64,000 bases of DNA, from assembly GCA_961205875.1 (NCBI GenBank), contig OY540816.1:9496701-9560700 (forward strand), in the 5' to 3' direction. Source of the stretch: Sialis fuliginosa (Eukaryota > Arthropoda > Insecta > Megaloptera > Sialidae). Below, piece by piece: positions 51,881-62,335 of this stretch (the first letter of the stretch is position 1; every line of letters starts with the position of its first letter). The translations under genes and the position numbers were made by a program. Below the pieces are notes generated by a model. It searched no databases and was not told the DNA's origin. It was given only the letters and a program-made list of their open reading frames with translations.

Positions 51881-52187
51881 TCGGTGATTTTTAACATTAT
51901 TTTAGGGGAAGAGAGGGTGGAAAAATAAATCTCGCCCAGGGCACCAGATTTGCTAAGACCGGCACTGGAAGTTATTACCAACATTTTGCACTATAAAAAA
52001 TAATAAATAATAAAAAATTTGCATTTAAAAAATATATATTATATAGAAGATTTTGCACGCGTAACGGCGATATATTTAGTTACTTTATCAAAAAATATAC
52101 AAGAACAGCAAAGTTTTTAAATTTTATTTTTAATAAGATTTTGAGCGACACTAATAAACGTATCTCGAGATACAGGTAAAAGCTCAT

Positions 52188-52400
52188 TAAGGGTCGATCC
52201 AGACTATCAAGCCGGTCTCAGTATGGTCTCGCTCCAGTCAAATATTCACTATAGTAATAAATACTGTATCGGAGCGTGATTGGACTGACAATGAGACCTC
52301 AGCGATACCTATAGTGTGAATGATTTCATTGTTTATTGTTTATTTATATTTGATTGAAGCGAGACCGGCCCGAGACCGACTCAATAGTCTGGATAGAGAA
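52188..52400. mobile_element. Short MITE, GGGTCGATC family, copy 2
   Basis: GGGTCGATCCAGACTATCAA at left; the right end GACTCAATAGTCTGGATAGA has lost its last bases. Inverted relative to 7338-7526. Confidence 0.82.
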
Positions 52401-52430
52401 TAAATAAGTAATCATTTTAATTTAGTTTGT

Positions 52431-52673
52431 CAGAGGTTCCCAAAGTGTGCGCCGCGGCGTCCTGAGAAGCATCTTAACAGGGGCGCCGTGGATTTGTCGA
52501 CTCACTCCCATTAATTAATTTTAATGAATAAATAATAAATGAATTTTGTTCAATAATTAAAGCAGTTTTTAATTTGTTCATTACAAGTAAGTCATAATTT
52601 GACTTAGGAAAGGCGCTATGGGAAAACCTTAGTTCAAAAGGATGACGCGAGTTGAAAAGTTTAGGAACCTCTG
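52431..52673. mobile_element. 243-bp hAT-like MITE
   Basis: CAGAGGTTCCCAAAGTGTGC at left and AAAAGTTTAGGAACCTCTG at right, a 14-bp inverted repeat of the CAGRGGTTCC hAT type. Flanking 8-mers (TAGTTTGT, GTTTAAGT) are not a clean duplication. Confidence 0.75.
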
Positions 52674-53009
52674 GTTTAAGTGGTTACGGTTGCACACACC
52701 TTATTTTTTCATTAAAATTAGAAAAATTAAATCTTACTCCGATTTCCTTATGTACCGTAGTTAGATTCTATAACCTAAATCCTATGTATTAACATTTTCA
52801 TTAATAACTAATTTACAGGCATAAATTGGTAAAATAACCGAGTGAATGTTAATGCATCTATTTTTGAATATATTGAATGAGTGGACATTTTGTCTATAAA
52901 ATTATTAATAGTTCGTTGATATGCATTTTAAAATAACGATTATCAATAGATTTTGAAATATCGGAGGCAGTTTATATAAATCCAGAATCCTGAGTACAAG
53001 TTCTGACTT

Positions 53010-53470
53010 AAACTAAATAAATACACCTTCTTGTGAAGTTAAAACACGTATCGAGTGACATTGGTACGTTCACGACTGACCAAAAACAGTGAACAATGAG
53101 CTTTGATTGGTTGATTTATGGAATTTCTGGTGAATTGTACCAGAAATTTAAAGAATGTCATTTGTTAAGCGTGTAAGGAAGTGAGACAGAAATAACCATA
53201 AAGAGATAGAAACTAGTGTTCTGACAGAAACGCTCTACATGAAGTGGACATAAAAGTTCTTTGGTTAACCTGGTCACTAGTTTCTATCTCTTTCTAGTTA
53301 CTTCTTTCTCATTTCCTTACACGCTTAAAAAATGACATTCTTTAAATTTCTGGTACATTCCATCAGAAATTCCATGAATCAACCAATCAAAGCTCGTTGT
53401 TCACTGTTTTTGGTCAGTCGTAGACGTGACCAATGTTTTCTTGTGGTTAAGGTGTATTTATTTAATTTAA
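53010..53470. repeat. 0.46-kb palindrome next to the 53.6-kb exon
   Basis: Arms of about 200 bp: ACGACTGACCAAAAACAGTG at left, CACTGTTTTTGGTCAGTCGT at right, outer ends TAAATAAATACACCTT and AAGGTGTATTTATTTA, inner ends AGAGATAGAAACTAGTG and CACTAGTTTCTATCTCT. It starts 88 bp past the exon's donor on the minus strand. Confidence 0.92.
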
Positions 53471-53557
53471 CAGTTTCCCCGTCTTTCCAATTATAAGTTA
53501 AGAGATTACTACTGGCTAATTGAGAAACCTATATAATTTAAGTTGGACAACATTTAC

Positions 53558-53853
53558 CTGTTCAAAATTCCTTTGTGCTCTTGCTTTCTTCGAATCACTC
53601 AAATTTAATAACAACTGATCACATTCATTTAACACAGATTCTAGACTCAAACTTTTGTAGTTCTGGGAAGGGCCAGAACACGCGCTCTTCTCGTTAGACG
53701 TGTTCTTTTGATTGCTGAACTTTTTCCGTTTAGCGTTTAGTAAGTTTAAGTTATTGTTTGCATTGACCACAGTTTTAGCACTCAAAGACCTAGATTTTAT
53801 AGATCTAATACTTGATGGCGTATCGTTTTGGGTTTTAATTTTTGGTGATTGAG
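53558..53853 (-). CDS. Coding exon, unrecognised protein; possibly distal N-terminus of the sei transcript
   Basis: The exon runs from a TTTAAAAATTTCAG acceptor to an ACAG|GTAAAT donor, 296 nt: two bases of a split codon plus 98 codons. Both splice sites are good and the frame is open throughout, with no ATG. The sequence is basic and Ser/Asn-rich at first (SPKIKTQNDTPSSIRSIKSR, AKRKKFSNQKN), then a probable helix rich in Leu, Glu and Asp (LSLESVLNECDQLLLNLSDS), then basic KKARAQRNFEQ. I do not recognise the family. Its phase-1 start fits the 58.7-kb exon and its phase-0 end fits the 24.7-kb sei exon, so it may be an upstream exon of a long sei isoform. It could equally be part of a separate minus-strand gene whose later exons I did not find. 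A 0.46-kb palindrome starts 88 bp beyond the donor. Confidence 0.68.
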
Positions 53854-54956
53854 CTGAAATTTTTAAATTAATATTGATTATTTATATTTTTATTTTACTT
53901 TTATATTCAATTATTTTTTATTTAGATAGATATTATTTAGATAGGTAATTAAAATTTATTTATTTATTTATAATTACAATGTGTCAGTCAGTGTAGGTGC
54001 TGATCGGAATATAAAAAGTTTAATAATTCTTAATTAAAAGCAGGCTCGCAAGCAGTATTCGGCCCGTCTGAATAATTAGTTTGGCCCGTGATAAATTATT
54101 AATTATCATAGGGTTTCCGTGCTATAATAAATTTACAAATAGCAAAAGAAAATTTTTGACTTAAGACAAAAATTAGGAAAGTGTTTGGCATTAAAATTTT
54201 TAATATAATTGTTTTCTTTGAGAATTTTTATTCAATTACAAATTGAACACCTTCAAACTCTTAATCTCATAAATAATTTTATTTAAAATTTCATAGCTTG
54301 ATACAATTTTTTGCTCATGAGAATAATTAAAAGCCAATTTTTATCAAAATATATTTTTATAGTTTTTACGTTTTTGAGGTTACGCTTGTAATGTGGGAGG
54401 GATGAAAATGACTTAAATAAAAATTCATTTAATTTAAAAAGACTTCCCCCCAATATTATCAAGTTTAACTAAATGTTCCTTTAACTAACTGTCATATTAT
54501 TAACAGAAGCAAGAATAATACATTTAATTTAATGGATTTTTAATTTTCTACGCTATATTTTTACAACACATGTTGTGTACATTTTTCATTTAGCGCCTTA
54601 ATATTGATTTAAATCATGTTTGTAATATACAAAATTTTGGTTAAAGGAGCATTTAGCGCTAAAGGAGCTTAATTGATATTACCGGGCATTCATGTGATAA
54701 ATTATAAATATGTAATTATGCTTAGAAATATACTGTGCAGTTGATATTTATTTTAAATTATCTACTGTAGTGTGTTTTCAAAACTTACGCATACTCTTTT
54801 TAGATTAGTTTTACCAGTGTACACTACTTCTGACAATAATAATCACAATGAGGAGAAAGAAATTTAACAAAATGTTTGTAAAAAATAAATACAATAAATT
54901 GAATAAAAATGTTGTACTAACTAGTGTAATTTATTCACCACTTAATTGGTATCGTA

Positions 54957-55024
54957 AGGCCCGTCAATATCAAAAACAGTAAACCTTGCTCTTATAACGG
55001 CCATAACTGGTGCCAGTACCTTAT
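54957..55024. mobile_element. TAAGGTACTGG-family MITE, 3'-terminal fragment
   Basis: Only the last 68 bp: CCCGTCAATATCAAAAACAG to CATAACTGGTGCCAGTACCTTA. Confidence 0.85.
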
Positions 55025-55534
55025 TTATTAATTATTGTCGTTATAAATGCAGTTTCAATGTAATTTTATTAAATTTTATATAAAAAACATAAACAGTAAA
55101 ATAAAGAACATAAATCTTGTTTGTAGAAGCTAAAAATCTCCAAACATCAAAACAGTGATATTTACGTACGATATAGAACGTAAAACAACACTCAAATAGA
55201 CAAAATCAATAATGTTTGTGATCTACTTGGCTACATCTCCATAATATTGTGAATGAACAATAGTTGTTTATCTGTGGCATGCGACAACGTAATATTCCAA
55301 AAATATATAACCGATATGTATCTTTCATATGTATTCATAAAAATCTTAATATGTTTATTTAATCAATCATAACAAACAAACTACGTAAATAAGTTTCGTC
55401 AAAAAATACATTCTAACTTTATTTTCAAATTGGAAATGTGTATTTGAAAAAAATAATAATAAGTAGGTATCTATAATCTCAAAGCATTCTCAAAAATGAA
55501 TATTAATATACATAAATGGAAGTTATTCGAAAAA

Positions 55535-56070
55535 TAAGGTACTGGCACCAGTCTTGGATATGGTTATTTTTTAATTAAATGTACTGAATTAGAAATATTT
55601 GTTGATATTTGATTACTAGCATTTCTGAATATTAATTTACATATATTTAACTGTCTTGCAGTATGATTTGATGACAATAGGTGTCAAAATGGTGGACATT
55701 TAAACTAATTATTAGTATACATTATTTATTACATATTTATTATATTGTCATAGCAACTGCTTTACATTGTTTAAAATTTGACGATTCTTTCTTTTATATC
55801 TTTTGTGTAGTAGTACTTATCATCTTGTAATTATTAGTAAGTGTCCATCACTGCGTGCGCATTACTGGTTTTACTGGAGAAAAAACATAAGAAAAAAAAG
55901 CTATAATTTAAAAAATAAACTATATTTGAGGACTTTGGTAATTAAATTGATTAAATAAAGAGTAACTTGTTTTATTAGTAATATGAGTTCATGAGAGTTA
56001 CAAAAAAGGAGCCCGTCAATCACAAAAACAGTAAACCTTACTCTTATAGCGGCCATAACTGATGCCAGTT
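55535..56070. mobile_element. TAAGGTACTGG-family MITE, near full-length copy
   Basis: Left TAAGGTACTGGCACCAGT intact; right end CATAACTGATGCCAGT lacks the last bases. About 536 bp, colinear with the other copies. Confidence 0.9.
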
Positions 56071-56361
56071 TAAAGTAGTTGTTTTTATTACGTATAAAAT
56101 AATTGACACCGATATATTAGTTATGTATGAGGAAAAGGGGCATTTACCAATCAATAAATAGAGTATAATCTTATATATTCGGCGAGAAAAAGGTAGGTCA
56201 CTAATAAAATTTAGGAGTGCACCAATTTTTACATACAATGAGGGTGACAAATTGTTATTCACAATTGGAAGTTTTATCAGTAAAATATGCTTCTTAATCT
56301 TGAAAAATCATTTTAAAAGTATCATGTATGCGAGAAATTACATATTATATCAGTATGTAAT

Positions 56362-56783
56362 GTCCAAAAAGTTAGCCCCCCACCCCCCAAATGCATATTT
56401 TTAATTCATTTTATATGCAATCGTTTAATATATAAATAATATATAATATTTTGTCGTTTGATAGTTATTACTTACTTTAATTAGAATAAATTAAATAAAT
56501 TTTATGAGAAAATTAGGACAGTTAACCTAACCTAACAGAAACTAACCAACCTAAACAAGGACATTTAACTTGTATATTATTAGAGCATGTTTTTAACCTA
56601 ACTAACCTAATCGCGAGAAATTTGAATATTTCATTGTTGTTTAATAAAAATGTTAAAAATCTGCAAAAGTAACAACTATCAAATGATAGATTATACTATC
56701 AAACATTTTTAAATAAAAATGAATCTTGTAAACCCAAAATGAACTCAATAATCAAATGTGGGGGGAGCTAACTTTTTGGAAAC
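56362..56783. mobile_element. TIR element with 11-bp flanking repeat CAGTATGTAAT
   Basis: GTCCAAAAAGTTAGCCCCCC at left and GGGGGGAGCTAACTTTTTGG at right. CAGTATGTAAT is present on both sides (56351-56361, 56784-56794). The interior has several CCTAA/AACCTAAC motifs at 56523-56610. Confidence 0.8.
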
Positions 56784-57716
56784 CAGTATGTAATATGTAA
56801 ATGTAAAAATATTTTTTTCGATAAAACATAAATTTTATTTAGTGTTTTATGAAAATGTGTTACATTTGTAAGTATAAAATGTATCAATATTTTACAGATT
56901 TATTGGACAATTCATGCAATTTATCAAACGAATAAAAAAATTATTTAAAAATTTGATAACGTGCCAAACTGTCTACATTATCTTTGTGTTTGAATAAATG
57001 TGTATATGTATATGTATTTGGAAAACTAACAGTTCTTAAAAGAATAAAACAATACACCATTTATAGTTTTTTTATAATTAATTATAAAAAAAAATTTTTT
57101 ACAAAAAATGTTACAGAATTTTTTACGGATGAAATATAAAAACTTTATGGTATGTTTTCGTGTTATTTAATGAAAATTTATGTTAAAAAATAATAATTAT
57201 TAACTTTCTATTTTATATTGAATTATTATAAATGATATTGTTTTGAGAAATAATGAAATAATACAGAGTAATGTAGAGTGTAAAATATAGAAAAGATCTT
57301 ACAATGAGTACTATTATTATCGTATATTTTATATTAATATTAACTATTGAATCATTGTTTGAGATATTATTCTTAAATAGGGCTGCATATGATAGGAAAC
57401 GAGAGAAGAGTCAAGTAAGTCTCGTTTCTTTTCACTTGTTGATATTGAAATTATGTTTCGACCTGGAATTATACAATTAACATCTCTCCCGTCTCGTAAA
57501 AAATTAAGCTTGTTTCGTCTCGACCTCGTCTTGTACACGGAACCGAGGCCTACACATGATTTTATATATAAAACATATATTTTTTTTGTAATAATAAACA
57601 AATAAACTGAATATTAACGGATTTTATGTATCTTAGTTATTGATTTAAAGATTAATATAAAACAGTCAATTTTGACTAAATATTGATAACACAACTACAC
57701 AAAAAAAAGTGTGGAG

Positions 57717-58075
57717 CCAAGTATTGTCGAGTATTGTCGAAATCCAATTTTTTGGAATTTTCTGCTTACCAGTTTTTTTTAATTTGAGCTTGAAATTTGG
57801 GTTTAGGTTGAATTTTTCCAAGTTAGCTAAACCCAAAATTCAAGCTCGAATAAAAAAAAACGGGTAAGCAAAGAATTCCAAAAATTTGGATTTCGACTAA
57901 TTTTGACCAATACTATAATGCTATACAGGTCTGTTTTTGGTATCCCCCCCCCCCTTTTTGGAAAAATTTAGCCTAAGCCCAAAAGGTCATATAAATAATA
58001 CTGGTAAGCAGAAAGTTCCAAAAATTTTGATTTTGACTATACTCGACAATGCTATATAGGTCGTTTTTTTGTACC
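57717..58075. repeat. Compound inverted repeat with three arms
   Basis: GGAATTTTCTGCTTACCAGT at 57754 is inverted at 57870 (GGTAAGCAAAGAATTCC) and recurs as GGTAAGCAGAAAGTTCC at 58003. AATTTGAGCTTGAAATTTGGG pairs with CCCAAAATTCAAGCTCG. Boundaries uncertain. Confidence 0.6.
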
Positions 58076-58246
58076 ATACTTCTATTATTTTTTTGTGGGG
58101 TTGTGTAATCTTTTAAAACCCAGACTCTCGGCAAGATTTATAAATACAGTTGATATCTTCTAGGTCTCATTTCGACAAATTTTCAAAGGTCTCGTCTTGT
58201 TCGAATTTAAAGTAATCTTGTCTAGATCTTGTTTCGAGACTGATAT

Positions 58247-58570
58247 CCGGTATTATAAAGGAGCTAGCAAATTTGCTAGCTTACAAGCACTCTCAAATGA
58301 GATATCAAATTTATATGACAGTTCTCTTGGAATTTGTTGAAGACTTTGACAAGTTTCGCGTAAGCGTTGTAGGTAAACACCACTGGTATTAAAACAGTGG
58401 TGATATTATGAAAATTATTTTGTACAGTCAAAGTCGCCAACTGTGTTACAATTACATGAAGTATCACTGCTCTAAATTCCATAGCTAATCCATAGATACT
58501 AGTACAGAATTAATACCCCATTTGAGAGTGTTTGCAAGCTAGCAAATTTTGCGAGCTCTTTTATAATTTT
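58247..58570. mobile_element. 324-bp MITE related to the CCGGTATTATAAAG family
   Basis: CCGGTATTATAAAGGAGCTA at left and GCGAGCTCTTTTATAAT at right, with arms through TTGCTAGCTTACAAGC and CACTCTCAAATG. It ends about 68 bp before the frame of the 58.7-kb exon. Confidence 0.8.
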
Positions 58571-58675
58571 TTATAAAACCTTTAACTATTTATAACATTT
58601 ATGAAACCGCACAGTATATTTCGAAGCACGTTTAATTTCAATCATTAATAATATAATCAATATCAACTAAAATAC

Positions 58676-58892
58676 CAATACTGTTCTCCTTGGCAGCTGA
58701 AAACTGCCTATCTTCATCTAAAATCTCATTTATTTTATTTTCCGTTTGGAGTGTTTCACTTTTTGTGCTCATTTTGTTGTAAAGTTCTTCTTCAAAATCA
58801 CTTTCGATGTCAACAGAATCAAGAATGTATTTTAATATTTCGATATTTTCTGATAATTCATTTAGTTGTATAAGTTCATTCGGAATATGCAT
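58676..58892 (-). CDS. Candidate first coding exon, acidic protein of unknown family
   Basis: ATG at 58892 in a fair context (GTACC before it), then 72 codons and one base to a weak donor ATTG|GTATTT. Reading on past the donor, the frame stays open for 12 more codons and stops at 58638-58640, so a single-exon 84-residue product is the alternative. The protein is acidic and probably helical: residues 5-35 alternate Leu/Ile with Glu/Asp (ELIQLNELSENIEILKYILD), followed by DIESDFEEELYNK and a polar stretch to AAKENSI. I do not recognise it. The one-base overhang completes an Ala codon (G|CT) with the 53853 exon, the main reason to link the two. Upstream sequence is AT-rich with no convincing further exon. 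It could be the translation start of a long sei isoform or of an independent gene. Confidence 0.5.
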
Positions 58893-60208
58893 GGTACATT
58901 TTTAAAACTATGTTTTATTTTAATAAACATTAAATATGTTTATTTTTAACACAACACGTTTAAATTTTTGTATATAATATATACTATATAAAACATTTAA
59001 ATTTTTTCTAGGCACAATATTATTGTTATTTTTATTTTAGGATTTCATTATTTAAATTATAATACGATTGTTTTGATTGTGATTTTTCATATTTTAGGCA
59101 CTATTTTTTATTTATTTATTGCTGTGGTCACTTTTCTTTTGACGATTATTATGATATGCGAAATATCACAGGTAGAATTCTATATTTCATATCTAAAAAT
59201 AGATCTTTTTATTGTTGAAAAAAAAATAAAATAAAAAGTCACAGTAATTATTTAATAGATTTTTAAGATTAAAAAAACACTGATTAAAGATTAAAAAATT
59301 TGGACTTAACTGTACCAAATATTAATTATAGATATTATTCGTTAACATAATATTAAAATTTTATGAAAATGTGATATAAAAACTACAATTTATTAACTAC
59401 TCATAATTAGTCTAAATACATAATTAATATAATAAGCGAATATAATTTTTAAATTAATGAAGAAAAAAATTAAATATCTGATTTCTTAATTTCGAGAAAT
59501 ATAAATTAAAAAATAATACAGTAATAAGAACTAGTGGATGCAGGAAATAGCGTAGAAACGTTTACACAATTTTTTTCTTAATATTATTTAATAAAAAAAC
59601 GCTTTTAAATTTTAATATTTTCGTGAAAATTTTGAATTTATTATCCACATAACTATAATAAAAAAATATTGTCTTCTTATTTTAGAATCATAAATATAAA
59701 AGAACAAACGTATAATTTATGAACACAAAATTTTATAAATAACTTTGATCCCGATATTATTTTTTTACCACAAAACTCATAATTTAACAAAAAAATCGGC
59801 CGAACCATCATGTTCAGGTAAAACAACAAACATACATATGTATGTAGTATGTAGTACATTCAACTTGACGTTTCTGTCGAAAACTAATAAGATATAACCA
59901 CGTGACGAAAGAAAGACGTAGCAAGAAGAGAAGAAAAAATACTTGAATTGTTCTGTTATCGTTCCTATTGATTACTTTGCGCCAAAACCACATTATATCT
60001 TGCCAGTTTCTGCTGTTATTAAGTTTGGCAATAGACAGAATGAAAAATAAGAAAACAACAGATCAATTTATTCCATAACAAATGATTAACAATATCATCA
60101 CACTTTATCTTTCAAGCATTATATAGGATTGTATGTGTTGAAAATGAAGAGTAACTATACCAGCAGTTCTCTAAATTTTTAACTAATTATAAGAATACGG
60201 TTTTAAGA

Positions 60209-60740
60209 TACGGTACTGGCACCAGTAATGTACTGAAATTGAAATATTTGTTGATATTTGATTACTACCATTTCTGAATATTAATCTATATACATTTAAC
60301 TGTCTTATAGCGTGATTTGATGATAATCGAACAATAGGTGTCAAAATGGTGGACATTTAAAAATTATTAGTATAATTTATTAATTATTAATTATTATATT
60401 ATCATAACAATTGCATTACATTCTTTCTTTGACGATTATTTCTTTTATATCTTTTGTGTCGTAGTAATTATCATTTTGTAATCATTAGCAAGTGTCTATC
60501 ACTGCGTGCTCATTACTGGTATTAATTTATCCATTACTGAAGAATAAACATAAACAAAATAAAATATTATAATTTAAAAAAACAAACTATATTTGCGGAC
60601 TTTGGTAATTAAATAGATTAAATAAAGAGTTACTTGTTTTATTACTTACATGAGTTCATGAGAATTACAAAAAAGAAGCCCGTCAATCACAAAAACAGTA
60701 AACTGCTTTTATAGCGGCCATAACTGGTGCCAGTACCTTA
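60209..60740. mobile_element. TAAGGTACTGG-family MITE with both termini
   Basis: TACGGTACTGGCACCAGT at left, ACTGGTGCCAGTACCTTA at right: inverted with one mismatch. 532 bp, non-coding, TA at the borders. The clearest pair of ends in the family. Confidence 0.92.
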
Positions 60741-61139
60741 CTTTATAATTTGATGAAGTCTGGTCTAAAGCTTTAAAAAAAACAGTTTTCCAATGACTCA
60801 ATAATAGGTATGTGACTTTTTATTTCTATAATTATTTTCGTAATTTAAGAAATTGTGTGTCAAGAGTTTCTAATAATAAATATGTTCTTTTTTAAATATG
60901 AACAATAAATACATTTTTAAAACGAATCTTAATTTTTTTAGGTAACAAAACTAGAATAAAACCAGAAGCTACTTTCTTATACGTAGTATTGAAAATTAAC
61001 AGTGTACGTGTATCTAGTGATATTAAATGGATACTTCTGGCTAATTGATAAAATATAGAAAACAATGAATCAAATATAAATTATAGATAACATTATTCTT
61101 TACAACTTTAACAAAAAAAATCTTCTAATTCACACGGTT

Positions 61140-61395
61140 TCAAAAATAATTCGAAAAATTTAAAAATAGACAAGAGTAAATATCTATTTACAGTTGTAAA
61201 ATCGTTTGATAAAGTTGTCGAACTTGAGTTACATCGTCTACAGGCAGATACACAGATATTATGAAAAATAATTCGAAAAATTGACAAGAGTAAACATCCG
61301 TTTTAAGTTGTAAGATCGTTTGATAAAATAGGAAGATTTCTTCCTTGAAGTAAATTGTCAATTTCGAGTTGCTACAGACAGACACATAGATATTA
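61140..61395. repeat. Tandem repeat, two units of about 120-130 bp
   Basis: Each unit has AAATAATTCGAAAAATT, GACAAGAGTAAA, AAGATCGTTTGATAAA (or AAAATCGTTTGATAAA), then GACAGACACATAGATATTATG or its variant. The second unit has a small insertion. Confidence 0.75.
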
Positions 61396-61724
61396 TGGTG
61401 AAAATAGTCAGAATGGGTTCAAGAAAGACCAAAATTGATATTTCAATCAAAATCTCCAACTCGAAAAAATCGACTTAACAATACAATGACGTATAAGAAA
61501 GTATAAATAGTGATTAGTCGTACAGATTAGCAATGATACTATTCAATGTAAGTATTGTAAATGCGAAAATAGTTACATCAAACGAAAAAATTACAAAATC
61601 GATTTTACAGCAAATTAAAAAGTTGCGGACTTTTTGCAGAATACGCATATACAACATTGATATTTTATGACATTTCAAATTTAATTGACATCGGCATAGG
61701 CCCGCATAGGTATAGGTATTTATT

Positions 61725-62335
61725 TATGGTTCGGGTTCGGGTTTGGGTTCAACATATTGCAAACTATTTGGGTTCAAAAATCGTTAATTTTTTAGGGTTT
61801 AGGTTCGGATTCGGGTTCAAGTTTGTAATTGAAAGAAAATTATTTTGTTCGAAAAAAAAAATTTTACAAATAAACATTCTGAAGAAGAAAAAAATATTAA
61901 TAGCCATTAAAATATTGATAGAAAAAGGGCAAAAAATAAAATTACATTTTAAAGATTGAAATTTCTATTTTCAGATATTTTTTTTTGCAAATTGAAATGT
62001 AATTCAATTATAGAATTAAAAAAGAATGTGAAAAATATGTAAATTTCATTGTTGACTTGATAAGTCACATCATACCATAAAATTCAAACAGATTTCCACT
62101 ATTAGTATATATTATAATAAATCTCTTTTTAAAATTATTGGAGTAAAATATTAAAATATTAAAAATAATTTATTGAATCTTTTAAAATATATGGTTACTT
62201 TACCGGTTATCCATGAAATGGTTCGGGTTCAGATTCAAGTTTGGGATATAGCGATTCGGTTCGGGTTAGGGTTAATGAAAAATACGGGGTTTTTCAGGTT
62301 TACGGTTCGGGTTCGGGTTCAGGTTCAAGTCCCTG
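61725..62335. repeat. Degenerate TTCGGG/TTCAGG hexamer blocks
   Basis: Two blocks (61728-61825 and 62220-62335) of repeated GGTTCGGGTTCGGGTT-like hexamers separated by about 400 bp of AT-rich sequence. The blocks lie in the same orientation. They may be the ends of a simple-repeat-rich element. Confidence 0.6.

Larger units (their letters stand above)
24668..53557. other. 28.9-kb gap between coding exons (intron and/or intergenic)
   Basis: If the 53.6-kb exon belongs to sei this is one intron; otherwise it includes the end of another gene and the sei promoter. Apart from the CpG-rich patch and the repeats listed here, it is AT-rich. Stretches 24670-26430, 26700-27800, 31430-33890, 39190-40460 and 49340-50010 show no convincing exon or element; a (GTCY)n run lies at 32455-32500. 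Confidence 0.6.
53854..58675. other. 4.8-kb putative intron between the two upstream exons
   Basis: Contains MITEs at 54957, 55535, 56362, 57717 and 58247. The remainder (53990-54950, 56800-57710) is AT-rich with no exon-like frame. Confidence 0.5.

Noticed and set aside
56523..56610. CCTAA-rich stretch as an interstitial telomere
   Set aside because: Only a few imperfect units and inside a TIR element; not a true TTAGG array.
61657..61959. 100-codon plus-strand frame
   Set aside because: Its regular VRVRVWV/GFRFGFGF pattern is a translation of the TTCGGG hexamer repeat, followed by AT-rich Lys/Ile codons.
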